From contig JBFJVZ010000012.1 of the NCBI GenBank assembly GCA_041623895.1, positions 1 to 42,156 of the forward strand: DNA of 42,156 nucleotides, in the 5' to 3' direction. Position numbers and translations under genes: made by a program. This DNA comes from JBFJVZ01 sp041623895. GTDB taxonomy: Bacteria > Planctomycetota > Planctomycetia > Pirellulales > Pirellulaceae. The notes beneath the pieces were generated by a model. It saw nothing but the letters and a program-made list of their open reading frames with translations, was not told where the DNA came from and made no database searches. This document shows positions 26,299 to 34,560 of the stretch, piece after piece (within the stretch, counting starts at the first letter, position 1; each line of letters begins with the position of its first letter).

Positions 26299-26499
26299 TC
26301 AGCCGGGTTCGTCGTTCGTTGCCGGATCGGTTTGCGACTCAGTGTCATCGCTGGATGGCGGTTGTGAATCTAAGGCTTCCGGGAAACCGGCTTCTGCAGC
26401 TTGCTTGCGCTGGCTGCGGCGGATTCGCTTCTCTTCGGCTTTGGCCTTCTTTTCCATTTCCCGACGACGCTTGGCGATTGTGTTCTGGTTTTTTGCGAT
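26299..26499 (-). CDS. Small basic planctomycete protein, apparent AUC start codon
   Basis: This 66-codon frame was found by reading the minus strand; it has no ATG at its natural start. Its sequence begins (I)AKNQNTIAKRRREMEKKAKAEEKRIRRSQRK, which corresponds to small basic conserved bacterial proteins that I recall starting MAKNQNTFAKR. The first codon is ATC at 26499-26497, with GGAGAAGAACG directly before it, a well-placed Shine-Dalgarno. The C-terminal half is acidic and disordered (SSDDTESQTDP). The protein may bind RNA. The alternatives are a start at the internal ATG (26457; 52 residues, poor ribosome site) or a sequence error in ATG. Confidence 0.7.
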   Translation of the reverse strand: MAKNQNTIAKRRREMEKKAKAEEKRIRRSQRKQAAEAGFPEALDSQPPSSDDTESQTDPATNDEPG

Positions 26500-26566
26500 C
26501 GTTCTTCTCCATAAAAGTGATGGTTACGAGCCCCCGGACGACGGCTGCGGAGGAATGCTGGTCAAA

Positions 26567-27850
26567 TCAACGGGCTACAGCTGGCTTTCTTCGGTTTCGC
26601 TGCTGCTGCCGTGACTTTCGCTTTCGACCCGGGGCTTCCCCCGAACTGCCGGCACGATTGGACGTCACGGTAGGTTGACGCCGTGACTTTGTCGGCGGTC
26701 GCCGCCGCTCCATGGCTTGTGGCTCTTTTTGATCGTTGGCAATTGGCAACTTGATGCCAATCAGCCGTTCGATCGCACGTAACTCATTCCGTTGATCGGA
26801 CGTGCAAAATGTGATCGCGATACCGTCGGCTCCAGCCCGTCCCGTGCGACCAATTCGGTGAATGTAGCTTTCGGGGTCCGTCGGCAGGTCGAAGTTGATC
26901 ACGTGTGTGATGCCATCAACGTCAATTCCGCGGGCGGCGACGTCAGTGGCCACCAATACTTGGACGCGATCGCGGCGGAACGCATCCAGGACGCGGGTAC
27001 GAGCGTGCTGCGACTTATTGCCGTGAATCGCCGCCACGTTGGCGCCGCTTTGCTTGAGTTTCTTTTCCAGAATGTTCGCCGTTCGCTTCGTTCGAGTGAA
27101 CACGATCACGCGTTGCACGTCATCGCCACCCAGAATCTCCTGTAGCAGCGATTGTTTCTGGCCGCGGCCGACCAACAGAACTTGCTGGCTGATCTTGTCG
27201 ACGCTTTTGGACTTGGGCGTCACATTCACGCTGACGGGGTCGACCAACAGGCTTTCTGAGAGTTGGACAATCTTTTGCGGCAACGTGGCGGAGAAGAACA
27301 AGGATTGTCGATCATCTGGAAGACACCGAATGATCCGTTTCAGGTCCGGCAGGAAACCCATATCCAGCATTCTGTCGGCTTCATCCAAGACAAATGTTTC
27401 CAGCCGCTGGAGATCGATGTGACCCTGGTTCATCAGATCCAGCAGCCGGCCCGGCGTGGCGACAAGAATGTGAGCGCCCCGGTTTAGTGACTTCACCTGA
27501 CTGTGCTGGTTGACGCCACCAAACACCAAAGCTTTGCGTAATTTGAGATTTTGGCCATAAGTTTCAAAGCTCGCCCCGATCTGGATCGCCAGTTCTCGCG
27601 TGGGCGCCAGAACCAGCACAAAGGGTTGATTCGGAATCGCTCTGGGGTTGTTGCGCCCCAGTTCGTCCAGGATCGGCAGCGCGAATGCGGCGGTCTTACC
27701 GGTACCGGTTTGGGCACAGCCCAGGATATCGAAGCCCTGCAGTGCTGCTGGAATGGTTTGTGCTTGGATGGCGGTTGGAGTGTCGTAGTTTTCCTCGCTA
27801 AGTGCTCGCTGCAGGGGCTCGATGAGGTCAAGTTCGTTAAACGTTTTCAA
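26567..27850 (-). CDS. DEAD-box RNA helicase (RhlE/CsdA-like)
   Basis: I place the start at the TTG at 27850 (LKTFNELDLIEPLQRAL), which has AGGAA 5 bases upstream and matches the usual N-terminus (KTFNELxLIEPLxRAL); upstream open frame gives unrelated residues. This gives 427 residues. Motifs: Q motif TPTAIQAQTIP at 24-34, I AQTGTGKT at 46-53, Ia PTRELA, Ib TPGR, II DEAD at 156-159, III SAT at 187-189, V ATDVAARGID, VI HRIGRTGR at 331-338. The tail is basic (after 380), typical for RNA binding. It unwinds RNA, for instance during ribosome assembly or cold growth. The leader contains a palindrome at 27882-27898. Confidence 0.95.
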   Translation of the reverse strand: MKTFNELDLIEPLQRALSEENYDTPTAIQAQTIPAALQGFDILGCAQTGTGKTAAFALPILDELGRNNPRAIPNQPFVLVLAPTRELAIQIGASFETYGQNLKLRKALVFGGVNQHSQVKSLNRGAHILVATPGRLLDLMNQGHIDLQRLETFVLDEADRMLDMGFLPDLKRIIRCLPDDRQSLFFSATLPQKIVQLSESLLVDPVSVNVTPKSKSVDKISQQVLLVGRGQKQSLLQEILGGDDVQRVIVFTRTKRTANILEKKLKQSGANVAAIHGNKSQHARTRVLDAFRRDRVQVLVATDVAARGIDVDGITHVINFDLPTDPESYIHRIGRTGRAGADGIAITFCTSDQRNELRAIERLIGIKLPIANDQKEPQAMERRRPPTKSRRQPTVTSNRAGSSGEAPGRKRKSRQQQRNRRKPAVAR

Positions 27851-27881
27851 TGGGTTTCCTAAGATATTTGTACGTCTGCGT

Positions 27882-27898
27882 TTGAGCACCGTGCTCAA
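27882..27898. promoter_or_regulatory. Palindromic operator-like site upstream of helicase
   Basis: TTGAGCAC-C-GTGCTCAA is a perfect 8-bp inverted repeat with a one-base centre, located 32 bases before the helicase TTG start on the minus strand. It may be a dimeric-regulator binding site or a hairpin in the 5' leader. The binding protein is unknown. Confidence 0.55.
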
Positions 27899-28297
27899 CG
27901 ATAATGGGGAGTCGGAGTTCGCGCAGTAGTGATGGGTGCGACAGGAGCGCAGTGCATCCTGTGAAGAACTCTGGACAAACAAGAAACCGCAGAATTCGAT
28001 GCGTTCGCCAAGAACGCGGTGCGACTTTCCAGAGCGGTCAACGCGACCGATGGTTGGCAGCAACACTGAGGCGAAGATGCCTCCTCAGGTGGATCGGGCA
28101 GAAAGAGAATCCAGCTCTTTGATCAAACCCTTTTGGCGGGACAACGCGGTGAATCAAATCAACGGCGTTGCTCGTTTCATTCCAGCCAAATCGTCGGTGG
28201 CCTGCCTGAGTGAGGCCACACTGCTGTGAGCATAGGCCACGGCAGACAGCATCGCCATCCCATAATCAGCCAAAAAGAGATAATCGCGCCAATTCTT

Positions 28298-28398
28298 AGC
28301 ATGCCAAGCCAGTTTCTAGCATGCCAAGCCAGTTTCTCAGCGTGCCAAGCCAGTTTCTCAGCATGCCACGGCGATTTCTGAGCATGCCAAGGCAGTTC
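28298..28398. repeat. Tandem array of five ~21-bp units
   Basis: The units start at 28298, 28318, 28339, 28360 and 28381, with consensus AGCATGCCAAGCCAGTTTCT plus one base. Units 1-3 are nearly identical; unit 4 differs at CACGGCGA and unit 5 is short. The array is direct, not inverted, and each unit carries the GCATGC palindrome. It lies between the divergent helicase and RRM genes, about 430 bases before the RRM start. Confidence 0.8.
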
Positions 28399-28824
28399 GA
28401 CCAGCTAACATCAACTCTTTTTCAAGAAAGTTCAGATTCGCATCGACACGGCGCCGATAATTGGTAATCTTAGGGAACTTCTCTGCAAGGGTTCTCTCGC
28501 ACCTTACGTGCGCTTTGCAGGAATTGACCGATCAACATAGGATCAAGTAAGAGCAAATTCGAACAAGTTGTTGTAACGGTTGAGTTGGATTTCCTTTTCG
28601 GGCCGCGGGCTTTTTTTAAGTTCTTCTGGTATCGTCTTAGGTCCTTCTGATTTTTCCAGTGCCTACGGCTGGATTCTTGACGGCGTCTCTTCGCCCAAGA
28701 GTGGTTCACTTTAGGTTCCAAGCGCTTGCTCACTTGCGCGTGATGACAGAGAACGTGAAATTTCCCAGCAGCGATGTGCCGTTGAGATAGCAGAATCAGA
28801 TTAGTTTTGACCAGGAGATTTGGA

Positions 28825-29115
28825 ATGAACATTTATGTAGGAAACCTTAGTTTTGATGCGACCGAGGCTGACGTCGAACAGGCGTTCAGTGAATTCGGCG
28901 ACGTCAAATCCGTCAGTATTGTCAAGGATCGTGACACAGGCCGCTCGCGTGGATTCGGCTTTGTCGAGATGCACGACAACGAGGCGGGCCAAAAGGCAAT
29001 CGAAGGCTTGAACGAACAGCAGATCGCTGGCCGATCAGTCACCGTTAACGAGGCTCGGCCGCGCGAGAAGCGCAGCAGCGGTGGTGGTGGCGGCGGCGGT
29101 CGCGGTCGCTGGTAA
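28825..29115 (+). CDS. RRM RNA-binding protein with Gly-rich tail
   Basis: This 96-residue cold-responsive type RNA-binding protein consists of one RRM with RNP2 IYVGNL at 3-8 and RNP1 RGFGFVEM at 42-49, then a short Arg/Lys part and a Gly-rich tail ending RGRW. The start is at 28825 with GGAG 8 bases upstream; an upstream ATG in frame is not used. Such proteins act as RNA chaperones in cyanobacteria and planctomycetes. A terminator-like hairpin follows at 29138-29165. Confidence 0.95.
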   Translation: MNIYVGNLSFDATEADVEQAFSEFGDVKSVSIVKDRDTGRSRGFGFVEMHDNEAGQKAIEGLNEQQIAGRSVTVNEARPREKRSSGGGGGGGRGRW

Positions 29116-29137
29116 GCAATCGCCTGACGGCTTTGTG

Positions 29138-29165
29138 CAGCACCCGATCCCTGATCGGGTTGCTG
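29138..29165 (+). terminator. Hairpin after the RRM gene
   Basis: CAGCACCCGATC at 29138-29149 pairs with GATCGGGTTGCTG at 29153-29165 around CCT, with one bulged base. It lies 22 bases after the stop codon. No clear T-run follows, so it may be a rho-independent terminator with a weak tail or an mRNA-stabilising stem. Confidence 0.55.
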
Positions 29166-29259
29166 CCCCTGATTTTCCATCGCCCGAAAACTCCGCGACC
29201 GGCTTGCTGCTGGGACCAGGATGGGGCACGCAAAAACCGAACCTTTAACCGAGCAAATT

Positions 29260-29547
29260 ATGTTTCGATGCTACTTCTGCCAACAAATCACCCCACCCAA
29301 AACGACTCGTCACAGTGTGGTGATTGAAACGCGAGAGAAGAAATACTCCACCCGGCGACGGGAACCCAAACGTGGAGGATTCCGAAATCGAGACGATTCT
29401 GTTCAAGATCGGGGCGGCCAAGGCATGGAGATCATGAAAGAGGTCGACGCCTGCCCCGAGTGCGCCGCCAAGCAAGGCGAACCGAAGATTGTCGTGGCCG
29501 AGTCGCCAGCATCGCCGGAAAGCAATGCGCCGAGTGCAATCGAGTAA
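29260..29547 (+). CDS. Small zinc-binding protein of unknown function
   Basis: With the start at 29260 the protein has 95 residues; an in-frame ATG at 29221 exists but adds unconserved residues. Two CxxC knuckles, C4-x-x-C7 (CYFC) and C65-x-x-C68 (CPEC), probably form one zinc site around a basic, Arg-rich middle (KKYSTRRREPKRGGFRNRD). The C-terminus is Pro/Ser/Ala-rich. I recall similar small planctomycete proteins without known function. It lies 144 bases after the RRM gene and 56 bases before the SlyD-like gene. Confidence 0.72.
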   Translation: MFRCYFCQQITPPKTTRHSVVIETREKKYSTRRREPKRGGFRNRDDSVQDRGGQGMEIMKEVDACPECAAKQGEPKIVVAESPASPESNAPSAIE

Positions 29548-29603
29548 GCTGTCCCAGCCGCTTGGCTTCGCTATCCGTGAAACCAATTTCAGTAGTACCT
29601 AAC

Positions 29604-30092
29604 ATGCAAATCGCAAAACATAAAGTCGTATCAATTGATTACGAATTGACCGACGACAAAGGTGATGTGATCGACACATCGGAAGGCTCTGAGCCGCTGA
29701 CTTACCTGCATGGCACCGGCAACATCATCCCGGGGTTGGAGAATGCATTGGAAGGCAAGGTTAGCGGGGAACAAATCAACGTTTCCATTCAGCCGGCTGA
29801 TGCATACGGCCATCAACGCGATGAATTACGGCAAGTCGTACCTCGCGACGAATTCAAGGGCATTGACGATTTACAAGTCGGCATGCGTTTTCGTGTACCC
29901 ACTGAGAGTGGCGAGCCCTTGGTTGTGACCGTCGTCGAAATTGAACAAGACTCCGTAACCGTGGATGGCAACCACGAACTTGCGGGCGTGACCCTGCACT
30001 TTGATGTCACGATCCGCGATGTACGGGAGGCCACTCCCGAGGAGATTTCCCACGGTCATGCCCATGGACCCGATGGCCACGCTGACCACTGA
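29604..30092 (+). CDS. SlyD-like FKBP-type peptidyl-prolyl isomerase
   Basis: The start at 29604 gives 162 residues; the open frame runs upstream into the previous gene without coding signal. The FKBP domain is split by an insert-in-flap (IF) chaperone domain, as in SlyD: FKBP parts VSIDYELTDDKGDVIDTS and LTYLHGTGNIIPGLENALEG, then the IF segment (about 68-125), then LAGVTLHFDVTIRDV. The tail HGHAHGPDGHADH is a His-rich metal-binding end. It accelerates proline-limited folding and may bind nickel. The Shine-Dalgarno is weak. It follows the zinc-binding protein and an RNA-chaperone cluster. Confidence 0.93.
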   Translation: MQIAKHKVVSIDYELTDDKGDVIDTSEGSEPLTYLHGTGNIIPGLENALEGKVSGEQINVSIQPADAYGHQRDELRQVVPRDEFKGIDDLQVGMRFRVPTESGEPLVVTVVEIEQDSVTVDGNHELAGVTLHFDVTIRDVREATPEEISHGHAHGPDGHADH

Positions 30093-30134
30093 TACTTCGT
30101 CCGTCGCCTACCTGAAATACAAGTGAGCTGATGC

Positions 30135-30317
30135 ATGGATGAATTGAGAATCGAGATCTGGGACCTGCTCTATCGAGCGAAAGAGCCGAAATCGATCACG
30201 GAGATTGTTGAAATCCTGGATCAAGACGATGCAACGATTCGCGAGGCGATCGACCACGAATGGTTCACGATCGTTGATGACGTCGTCAATATCTCCGGTG
30301 CCACGCAAACGCCCTGA
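30135..30317 (+). CDS. Small putative winged-helix protein
   Basis: This 60-residue frame has good amphipathic-helix composition: a first helix (MDELRIEIWDLLYRAKEP), then SITEIVEILDQDDATIREAIDHEW, then a short beta-like VDDVVNIS. This is compatible with a minimal winged-helix or HTH fold. I do not recognise it by name. It starts 42 bases after the SlyD-like gene, with a weak Shine-Dalgarno, and may be co-transcribed. Codon use is like neighbouring genes. Confidence 0.55.
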   Translation: MDELRIEIWDLLYRAKEPKSITEIVEILDQDDATIREAIDHEWFTIVDDVVNISGATQTP

Positions 30318-30471
30318 AAAAGCAAACGCTAACTCAGCGGAAACGCTCCATTCGCTTAAGAATTGGCGCTGGCAACATCAGCCGGCATGCGTTAACGATG
30401 TCCGGTTCCCGCCGCCGTAACCGTGGGCTCATGCCCAGCGGCTAATCCCATGATTCAATGTTGACAAACCG

Positions 30472-30714
30472 CTAGGAATGCTCGGGTTTGATCTTTGGCG
30501 GCGACAGCAGCTGGTCGATTACCTGCTGTACGCCCGCGGTCGCGCCCACCGCCTTGACGAGTTGCTTCCGCTGGTTTTCATATTTCAACTGTCCAGTCAG
30601 CGTGATCGTTCCCCTGCTGACTTCCGCGAGGACTTTGGTCGGTGCGCCGATGCGAACCAAACGCTTGTTGATCGTTTTTAGCAGATCTTTATCCGGAACT
30701 TGATTACCAAACAT
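30472..30714 (-). CDS. BON-domain protein
   Basis: The start at 30714 (80 residues) is preceded by AGGGA 8 bases upstream. The BON fold is visible from DKDLLKTINKRLVRIG, LAEVSRGTITLTGQL and KQLVKAVGATAGVQQVIDQL. BON domains bind phospholipid membranes or, in ribosome-associated forms, other partners. There is no signal peptide in this short form, so it should act in the cytoplasm. It is a single gene, separated from the next by about 280 bases. Confidence 0.85.
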   Translation of the reverse strand: MFGNQVPDKDLLKTINKRLVRIGAPTKVLAEVSRGTITLTGQLKYENQRKQLVKAVGATAGVQQVIDQLLSPPKIKPEHS

Positions 30715-30990
30715 TATCGATTCCCTCTGAAACTCGTAAGAAACGCCGCTCAACAACGAACAGCGTTTGGAGGGGGAATCGACCAAGACGGCCTTTGGGG
30801 AGTGGAGGAGGATCTCCCGACCAGAGGTTCACTCTACCTCAGACCAAGCCCCTAACGGCCATAGAAACCGGCAAGATTTCGATAATCGAGAAGATAATCT
30901 CGCCGATCAGGCAACCGCTTTGCCTAATCGCCGAGGTCGGTTGGCTCGCCCGCTTACCGTTTTACGTTTATTCAAAACAATTCTGCTGAT

Positions 30991-31335
30991 TCAAAACAAA
31001 TCTGGTGGGAACGCTCGGTTACGCAGGGTTCGCTCGCGCTCTTGTATGTTTTTCAGCAACGATCCCGGTTCCTCTATTTGCATCCGAAAAATGTCTTGCG
31101 GTCGTGGAACGGGTTGTAATGGCACGCGGGGCAAAGGAGAAACAGATGCTTTCGGGAGCATTTGCCCTGCCCGACTCTTGTCGGATTCAAGGTCGCCGAT
31201 TCTGGCCTCCAGCGCGTCGACTCGTTGGCCGAGTGCCCGTAACTCTTTCAAGATTGTATCAAGCTTTTCCTCGGGTGGTTCGGCAAGCAATGTTGAGCAT
31301 GCCATGCAAAAACCAACCAAACATAGATATCTCAT
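30991..31335 (-). CDS. Small secreted coiled-coil protein of unknown function
   Basis: The start at 31335 gives 114 residues with a signal peptide (MRYLCLVGFCMACSTLLA, cleavage near residue 18-19). Residues of about 24-48 (KLDTILKELRALGQRVDALEARIGDLESD) form a strong coiled coil, followed by a proline-rich linker. The C-terminal part (LLKNIQERERTLRNRAF) is basic. No family is recognised. It is transcribed divergently from the large heme/propeller gene starting at 31467. Confidence 0.65.
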   Translation of the reverse strand: MRYLCLVGFCMACSTLLAEPPEEKLDTILKELRALGQRVDALEARIGDLESDKSRAGQMLPKASVSPLPRVPLQPVPRPQDIFRMQIEEPGSLLKNIQERERTLRNRAFPPDLF

Positions 31336-31466
31336 TGCCCAATCCCCGCACCGGCCTCGTGACTGCAATTACTTCACTATAGGGCCGAGCAGCGCGCCCC
31401 GTCAAAGCGATTTTGTTCAGTTACAATGCGATCGTGTTGCAGCGAATTCGGAGGTAATCAGCCGTC

Positions 31467-34385
31467 ATGCGAGTCAAATCACTGGTTTTCTTGCTGTTTG
31501 CTTGCATCCTTCCACTCGGCGTCCGGCAGGCGCGCGGTGTCGAAGGCGAAGAGCAACTATCAACGGTGAAGCGGCCTTGCTGGATTTGGCACCGACAAGA
31601 TCGGCAGCCGGGTCAATCAGCGCGCTTCACAAAGTCGTTCTTTGTTCCGCAAGACGTGACCGCAGCAGTGATTCGCTGCGGCGGCGAATCAGCCGGTCTG
31701 GTGGTTTCCCTGAACGATCAGAAGATCGGCCAGCTTGAGCCGTATGATCCGATTGCCCAGATGGATGTTACCCATTTGATTCGCCCTGGCCAGCACCAAT
31801 TGGCGGTCCACGCCAGCAGCGTCGAGGGACCATCCGCGTTCTTTCTTGCTTTGGAAATACGGCTCGCGGTTGGCGTTTCTTTTGAGATTCACTCGGACCA
31901 AACCTGGCAGGCAACGAGCCAACAGAGCACTGGCGAGGCTGTCGATTTCGGTGCCGTTGATGAGCGCTTCCTGATCCCGCGGGATCGCCAGATGGGGATC
32001 AAAGCGACCGATAACTACGAACAGTGGAAACAAGCACTCGGCGCGGAGGCGGGAACGGACCCAGCGTCTTTCATGATTGCCGATGGATTTGAAGTGCAGC
32101 TGGTGCGTTCGGCCGCGGCCGATGAAGATTCCTGGGTCAGCATGGCGGTGGACCAAAAAGGCCGCGTGTTGATCGCCAAGGAATCAAAAGGACTGCTGCG
32201 AATGACGCTTTCACCCGCTGGGGATCGTGTCACCAATACAGAACTCGTCAACGATTCGCTAAAAGAGTGCCGTGGGATCTTGCCCGTCGGCCGCGATCTA
32301 TTTGTCAACGCCAACAACTCCAAAGCTTTGTTTCGGTTGCGAACCGGCAGCGACGATGGTTACGGCGAACCCGAACTGATCTTTGCGTCGGCGGGCAGCG
32401 TGGGTCACGGCCGCAATGACCTGGCCCTGGGCAACGATGGCAAAATCTATTCGATCCACGGTGATGCCGTCGAATTGCCTGCCGTTGCGACCGATTACAC
32501 GTCACCGTTTTGTGACCGGCAAGCCAATCAAGGTCATCTGTTGCGAATCGATCCTGCCACCGGCAGTGTCGAATTACTCGCCACAGGATTGCGGAATCCA
32601 TTCGGTATCGACTTCAACGCAGACGGCGACATCTTTACTTATGACGCGGATGCCGAATACGACATGGGATCGCCCTGGTATCGACCAACCCGTGTAAATC
32701 ATTTAGTAACGGGCGGCGACTACGGTTGGCGCGCGGTGACAAAGTCCTGGCCGCCTTATCATCCCGACCATGCCGATAACGCCCGGCCAAACTTGGACAT
32801 CGGTAAAGGCTCCCCGACAGCGGTCAAGTTTGGAACGCGCAGCAGCTTTCCGCGGCGGTTTCGCCAAGCCCTGTTCATTTTGGATTGGGCTTACGGTCGA
32901 ATCATCGCGGTGCATGCGATGCCGCGTGGCGCCAGCTACGTGATGACCGCGGAAACATTCTTGAAGGGGCGTCCGTTGAATGTGACCGATTTGGATTTTG
33001 CTGCGGACGGTTCCATGTATTTCGTAACCGGCGGCCGGAAGACACGTTCGTCACTCTATCGAGTCCGATTTGTCGGACAACAAAGAAAACAATCGTCGGA
33101 AACAGATCAACAGAAGTCGCGGTTTGAGTTTGCCGCTCAGTCGCGACGACTCAGGCATGAACTCGAAGACCAGTTGCTGCGTGATCCGCTCTTGATATCT
33201 GTGCCAGATCTGTTTGCACACCTTAATGACGCCGATCCATGGATCAGGCAGGCAGCGATCAATGTCTTGGAGCGTCTTGAAGTCGAAAGTTGGGCCAAAC
33301 GAGCCTTGGCGGAAACATCAGTTTCAGCCGCGCTGCGATCCCTGCTTTCGCTCGCCCGGTCGAAGCAACCGGAACACAACGCGGCGATCGTTGGACGATT
33401 GAACCAATTGCCGATCGCAGATGCGTCACGCAGCGACAAGCTGGCCGCGCTGCAGGCCTATGCCTTGTGTCTTGACCACGGTGTGACCGCAGCGGACGTG
33501 TTGGAGACCACCCGAAAAAAACTTGACGCCTGTTACCCGGACGATTCGTACCCCGTCAATCGATTGCTGAGCGAATTATTGGTGCAACTGGGATCCGACA
33601 GCGTCGTCGCCAAGACGATTGATTTGCTGAGGCATTCCAGGGACCAAACGGAGCAGATGCATTGCCTGTACGTTTTGCGAAACGTTGACCACGGTTGGAC
33701 GCTTGACGCGCGACGCGATTATTTTGCCGCACTGTCTGCCGCTGATCACTATTTGGGTGGCGCGGGCATGCCCGACTTCTTAAAGAGGATTCGCGGTGAA
33801 GCACTCGATACCTTGACCGACGAAGAGCAAGCGGCGCTCGCCGCGGTCATCGAAGCCCGATCGCAGCCGGAACTGACGCAGCCCGATCCGCCACGTGAAT
33901 TCGTTCGTAAGTGGACAGTGGACGCCGTGATGGCTTTAAACAAGTCCGATCACCAGATTGATGTTGCCCGCGGCAAAGAACTGTTTCGCAAAGTCTCATG
34001 CTCGCGTTGCCATCGCCTGTCCGGCTTCGGAACGTTGATCGGCCCCGACCTGACGAATGTCAGCAGCCGCTTCAGTCGCCGTGATCTGTTGCGGTCGATT
34101 ATCGAACCATCAAAAGTGATTGCGGAGAATTATCAAAGTCTGCAAATCGTCACCACAGACGGCAAGGTCTTGGTTGGCCAAACGGGACTTGGTGGCGACT
34201 ACCGCTCGCCGGTCTTGCGACTGGCCACCGATCCGAACAGACCGTTGACAATAATCGAAATCCCCAAGTCTGAGATCGAGTCTCAATCGCCGTCGCCGGT
34301 TTCCTGGATGCCGGAAGGCTTGTTGGACACGCTCTCGGGTGAAGAAATCCTGGACCTGCTTGCTTACATTTCCGGTCACAGATAG
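31467..34385 (+). CDS. Secreted planctomycete heme-binding propeller protein with N-terminal beta domain
   Basis: This 972-residue protein has a signal peptide (MRVKSLVFLLFACILPLGVRQARG), then a galactose-binding-like beta-sandwich domain (about 30-170), a sugar-dehydrogenase-like beta-propeller (about 200-545; TGLRNPFGIDFNADGDIFTYDAD, SPWYRPTRVNHL, LDWAYGRIIAVH), a HEAT-like helical part and a C-terminal cytochrome c domain with CSRCH (C845, C848, H849) followed by GPDLTNVSSRFSRRDLL. It should be extracytoplasmic and likely oxidises a sugar or related compound. It is a paralog of the 5062-7566 protein, but has the additional N-terminal domain, which could bind substrate or the cell surface. 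Confidence 0.92.
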   Translation: MRVKSLVFLLFACILPLGVRQARGVEGEEQLSTVKRPCWIWHRQDRQPGQSARFTKSFFVPQDVTAAVIRCGGESAGLVVSLNDQKIGQLEPYDPIAQMDVTHLIRPGQHQLAVHASSVEGPSAFFLALEIRLAVGVSFEIHSDQTWQATSQQSTGEAVDFGAVDERFLIPRDRQMGIKATDNYEQWKQALGAEAGTDPASFMIADGFEVQLVRSAAADEDSWVSMAVDQKGRVLIAKESKGLLRMTLSPAGDRVTNTELVNDSLKECRGILPVGRDLFVNANNSKALFRLRTGSDDGYGEPELIFASAGSVGHGRNDLALGNDGKIYSIHGDAVELPAVATDYTSPFCDRQANQGHLLRIDPATGSVELLATGLRNPFGIDFNADGDIFTYDADAEYDMGSPWYRPTRVNHLVTGGDYGWRAVTKSWPPYHPDHADNARPNLDIGKGSPTAVKFGTRSSFPRRFRQALFILDWAYGRIIAVHAMPRGASYVMTAETFLKGRPLNVTDLDFAADGSMYFVTGGRKTRSSLYRVRFVGQQRKQSSETDQQKSRFEFAAQSRRLRHELEDQLLRDPLLISVPDLFAHLNDADPWIRQAAINVLERLEVESWAKRALAETSVSAALRSLLSLARSKQPEHNAAIVGRLNQLPIADASRSDKLAALQAYALCLDHGVTAADVLETTRKKLDACYPDDSYPVNRLLSELLVQLGSDSVVAKTIDLLRHSRDQTEQMHCLYVLRNVDHGWTLDARRDYFAALSAADHYLGGAGMPDFLKRIRGEALDTLTDEEQAALAAVIEARSQPELTQPDPPREFVRKWTVDAVMALNKSDHQIDVARGKELFRKVSCSRCHRLSGFGTLIGPDLTNVSSRFSRRDLLRSIIEPSKVIAENYQSLQIVTTDGKVLVGQTGLGGDYRSPVLRLATDPNRPLTIIEIPKSEIESQSPSPVSWMPEGLLDTLSGEEILDLLAYISGHR

Positions 34386-34495
34386 TCGCCGTTTGTCTGT
34401 TCGGATTCAGTGCCACTGGGAATCGCAGCATCATTTATTTTACGAAAACCGCGCTGCGTCATTCTGCGATCGGGCTCTGAATACGGTTAGCCAGC

Positions 34496-34552
34496 TATGC
34501 TCAACCAACACGGGTATGCTCAAGAAACACGGGTATGCTCAAGAAACACGGG
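34496..34552. repeat. Three tandem 19-bp units before the 935-residue secreted protein
   Basis: The units at 34496, 34515 and 34534 read TATGCTCAACCAACACGGG, then TATGCTCAAGAAACACGGG twice. Each contains an ATG and, being 19 bases long, they place one ATG in each frame. The ATG at 34516 is in frame with the downstream gene and could add 15 residues. The array ends 8 bases before the chosen start codon. Confidence 0.85.
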
Positions 34553-34560
34553 GATTCGTG

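Larger units (their letters stand above)
27851..28824. other. Long (974-base) divergent region between helicase and RRM genes
   Basis: This is the largest gap in the window and contains no credible gene. It holds the palindrome at 27882-27898, the 21-bp tandem array at 28298-28398 and a nested hairpin around 28482-28520 (CTGCAA ... TTGCAG with inner GCAC-GTGC). It probably provides promoters and leader regions for both flanking genes. The minus-strand open frame at 28470-28832 has biased composition and overlaps the RRM gene; I do not accept it. Confidence 0.6.

Noticed and set aside
28470..28832. 120-residue basic minus-strand open frame in the helicase-RRM gap
   Set aside because: Its start lies inside the RRM gene, it has no ribosome-binding site, and its Lys/Arg-rich content follows local base composition.
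31400..31430. Possible promoter with TACAAT before the heme/propeller gene
   Set aside because: The -10-like TACAAT at 31422 has no acceptable -35 at the normal spacing.
30767..31738. 323-residue plus-strand open frame
   Set aside because: It crosses the leader, a reverse-strand secreted coiled-coil gene and the start of the heme/propeller gene, has no domain signal, and its composition is that of a shadow frame.
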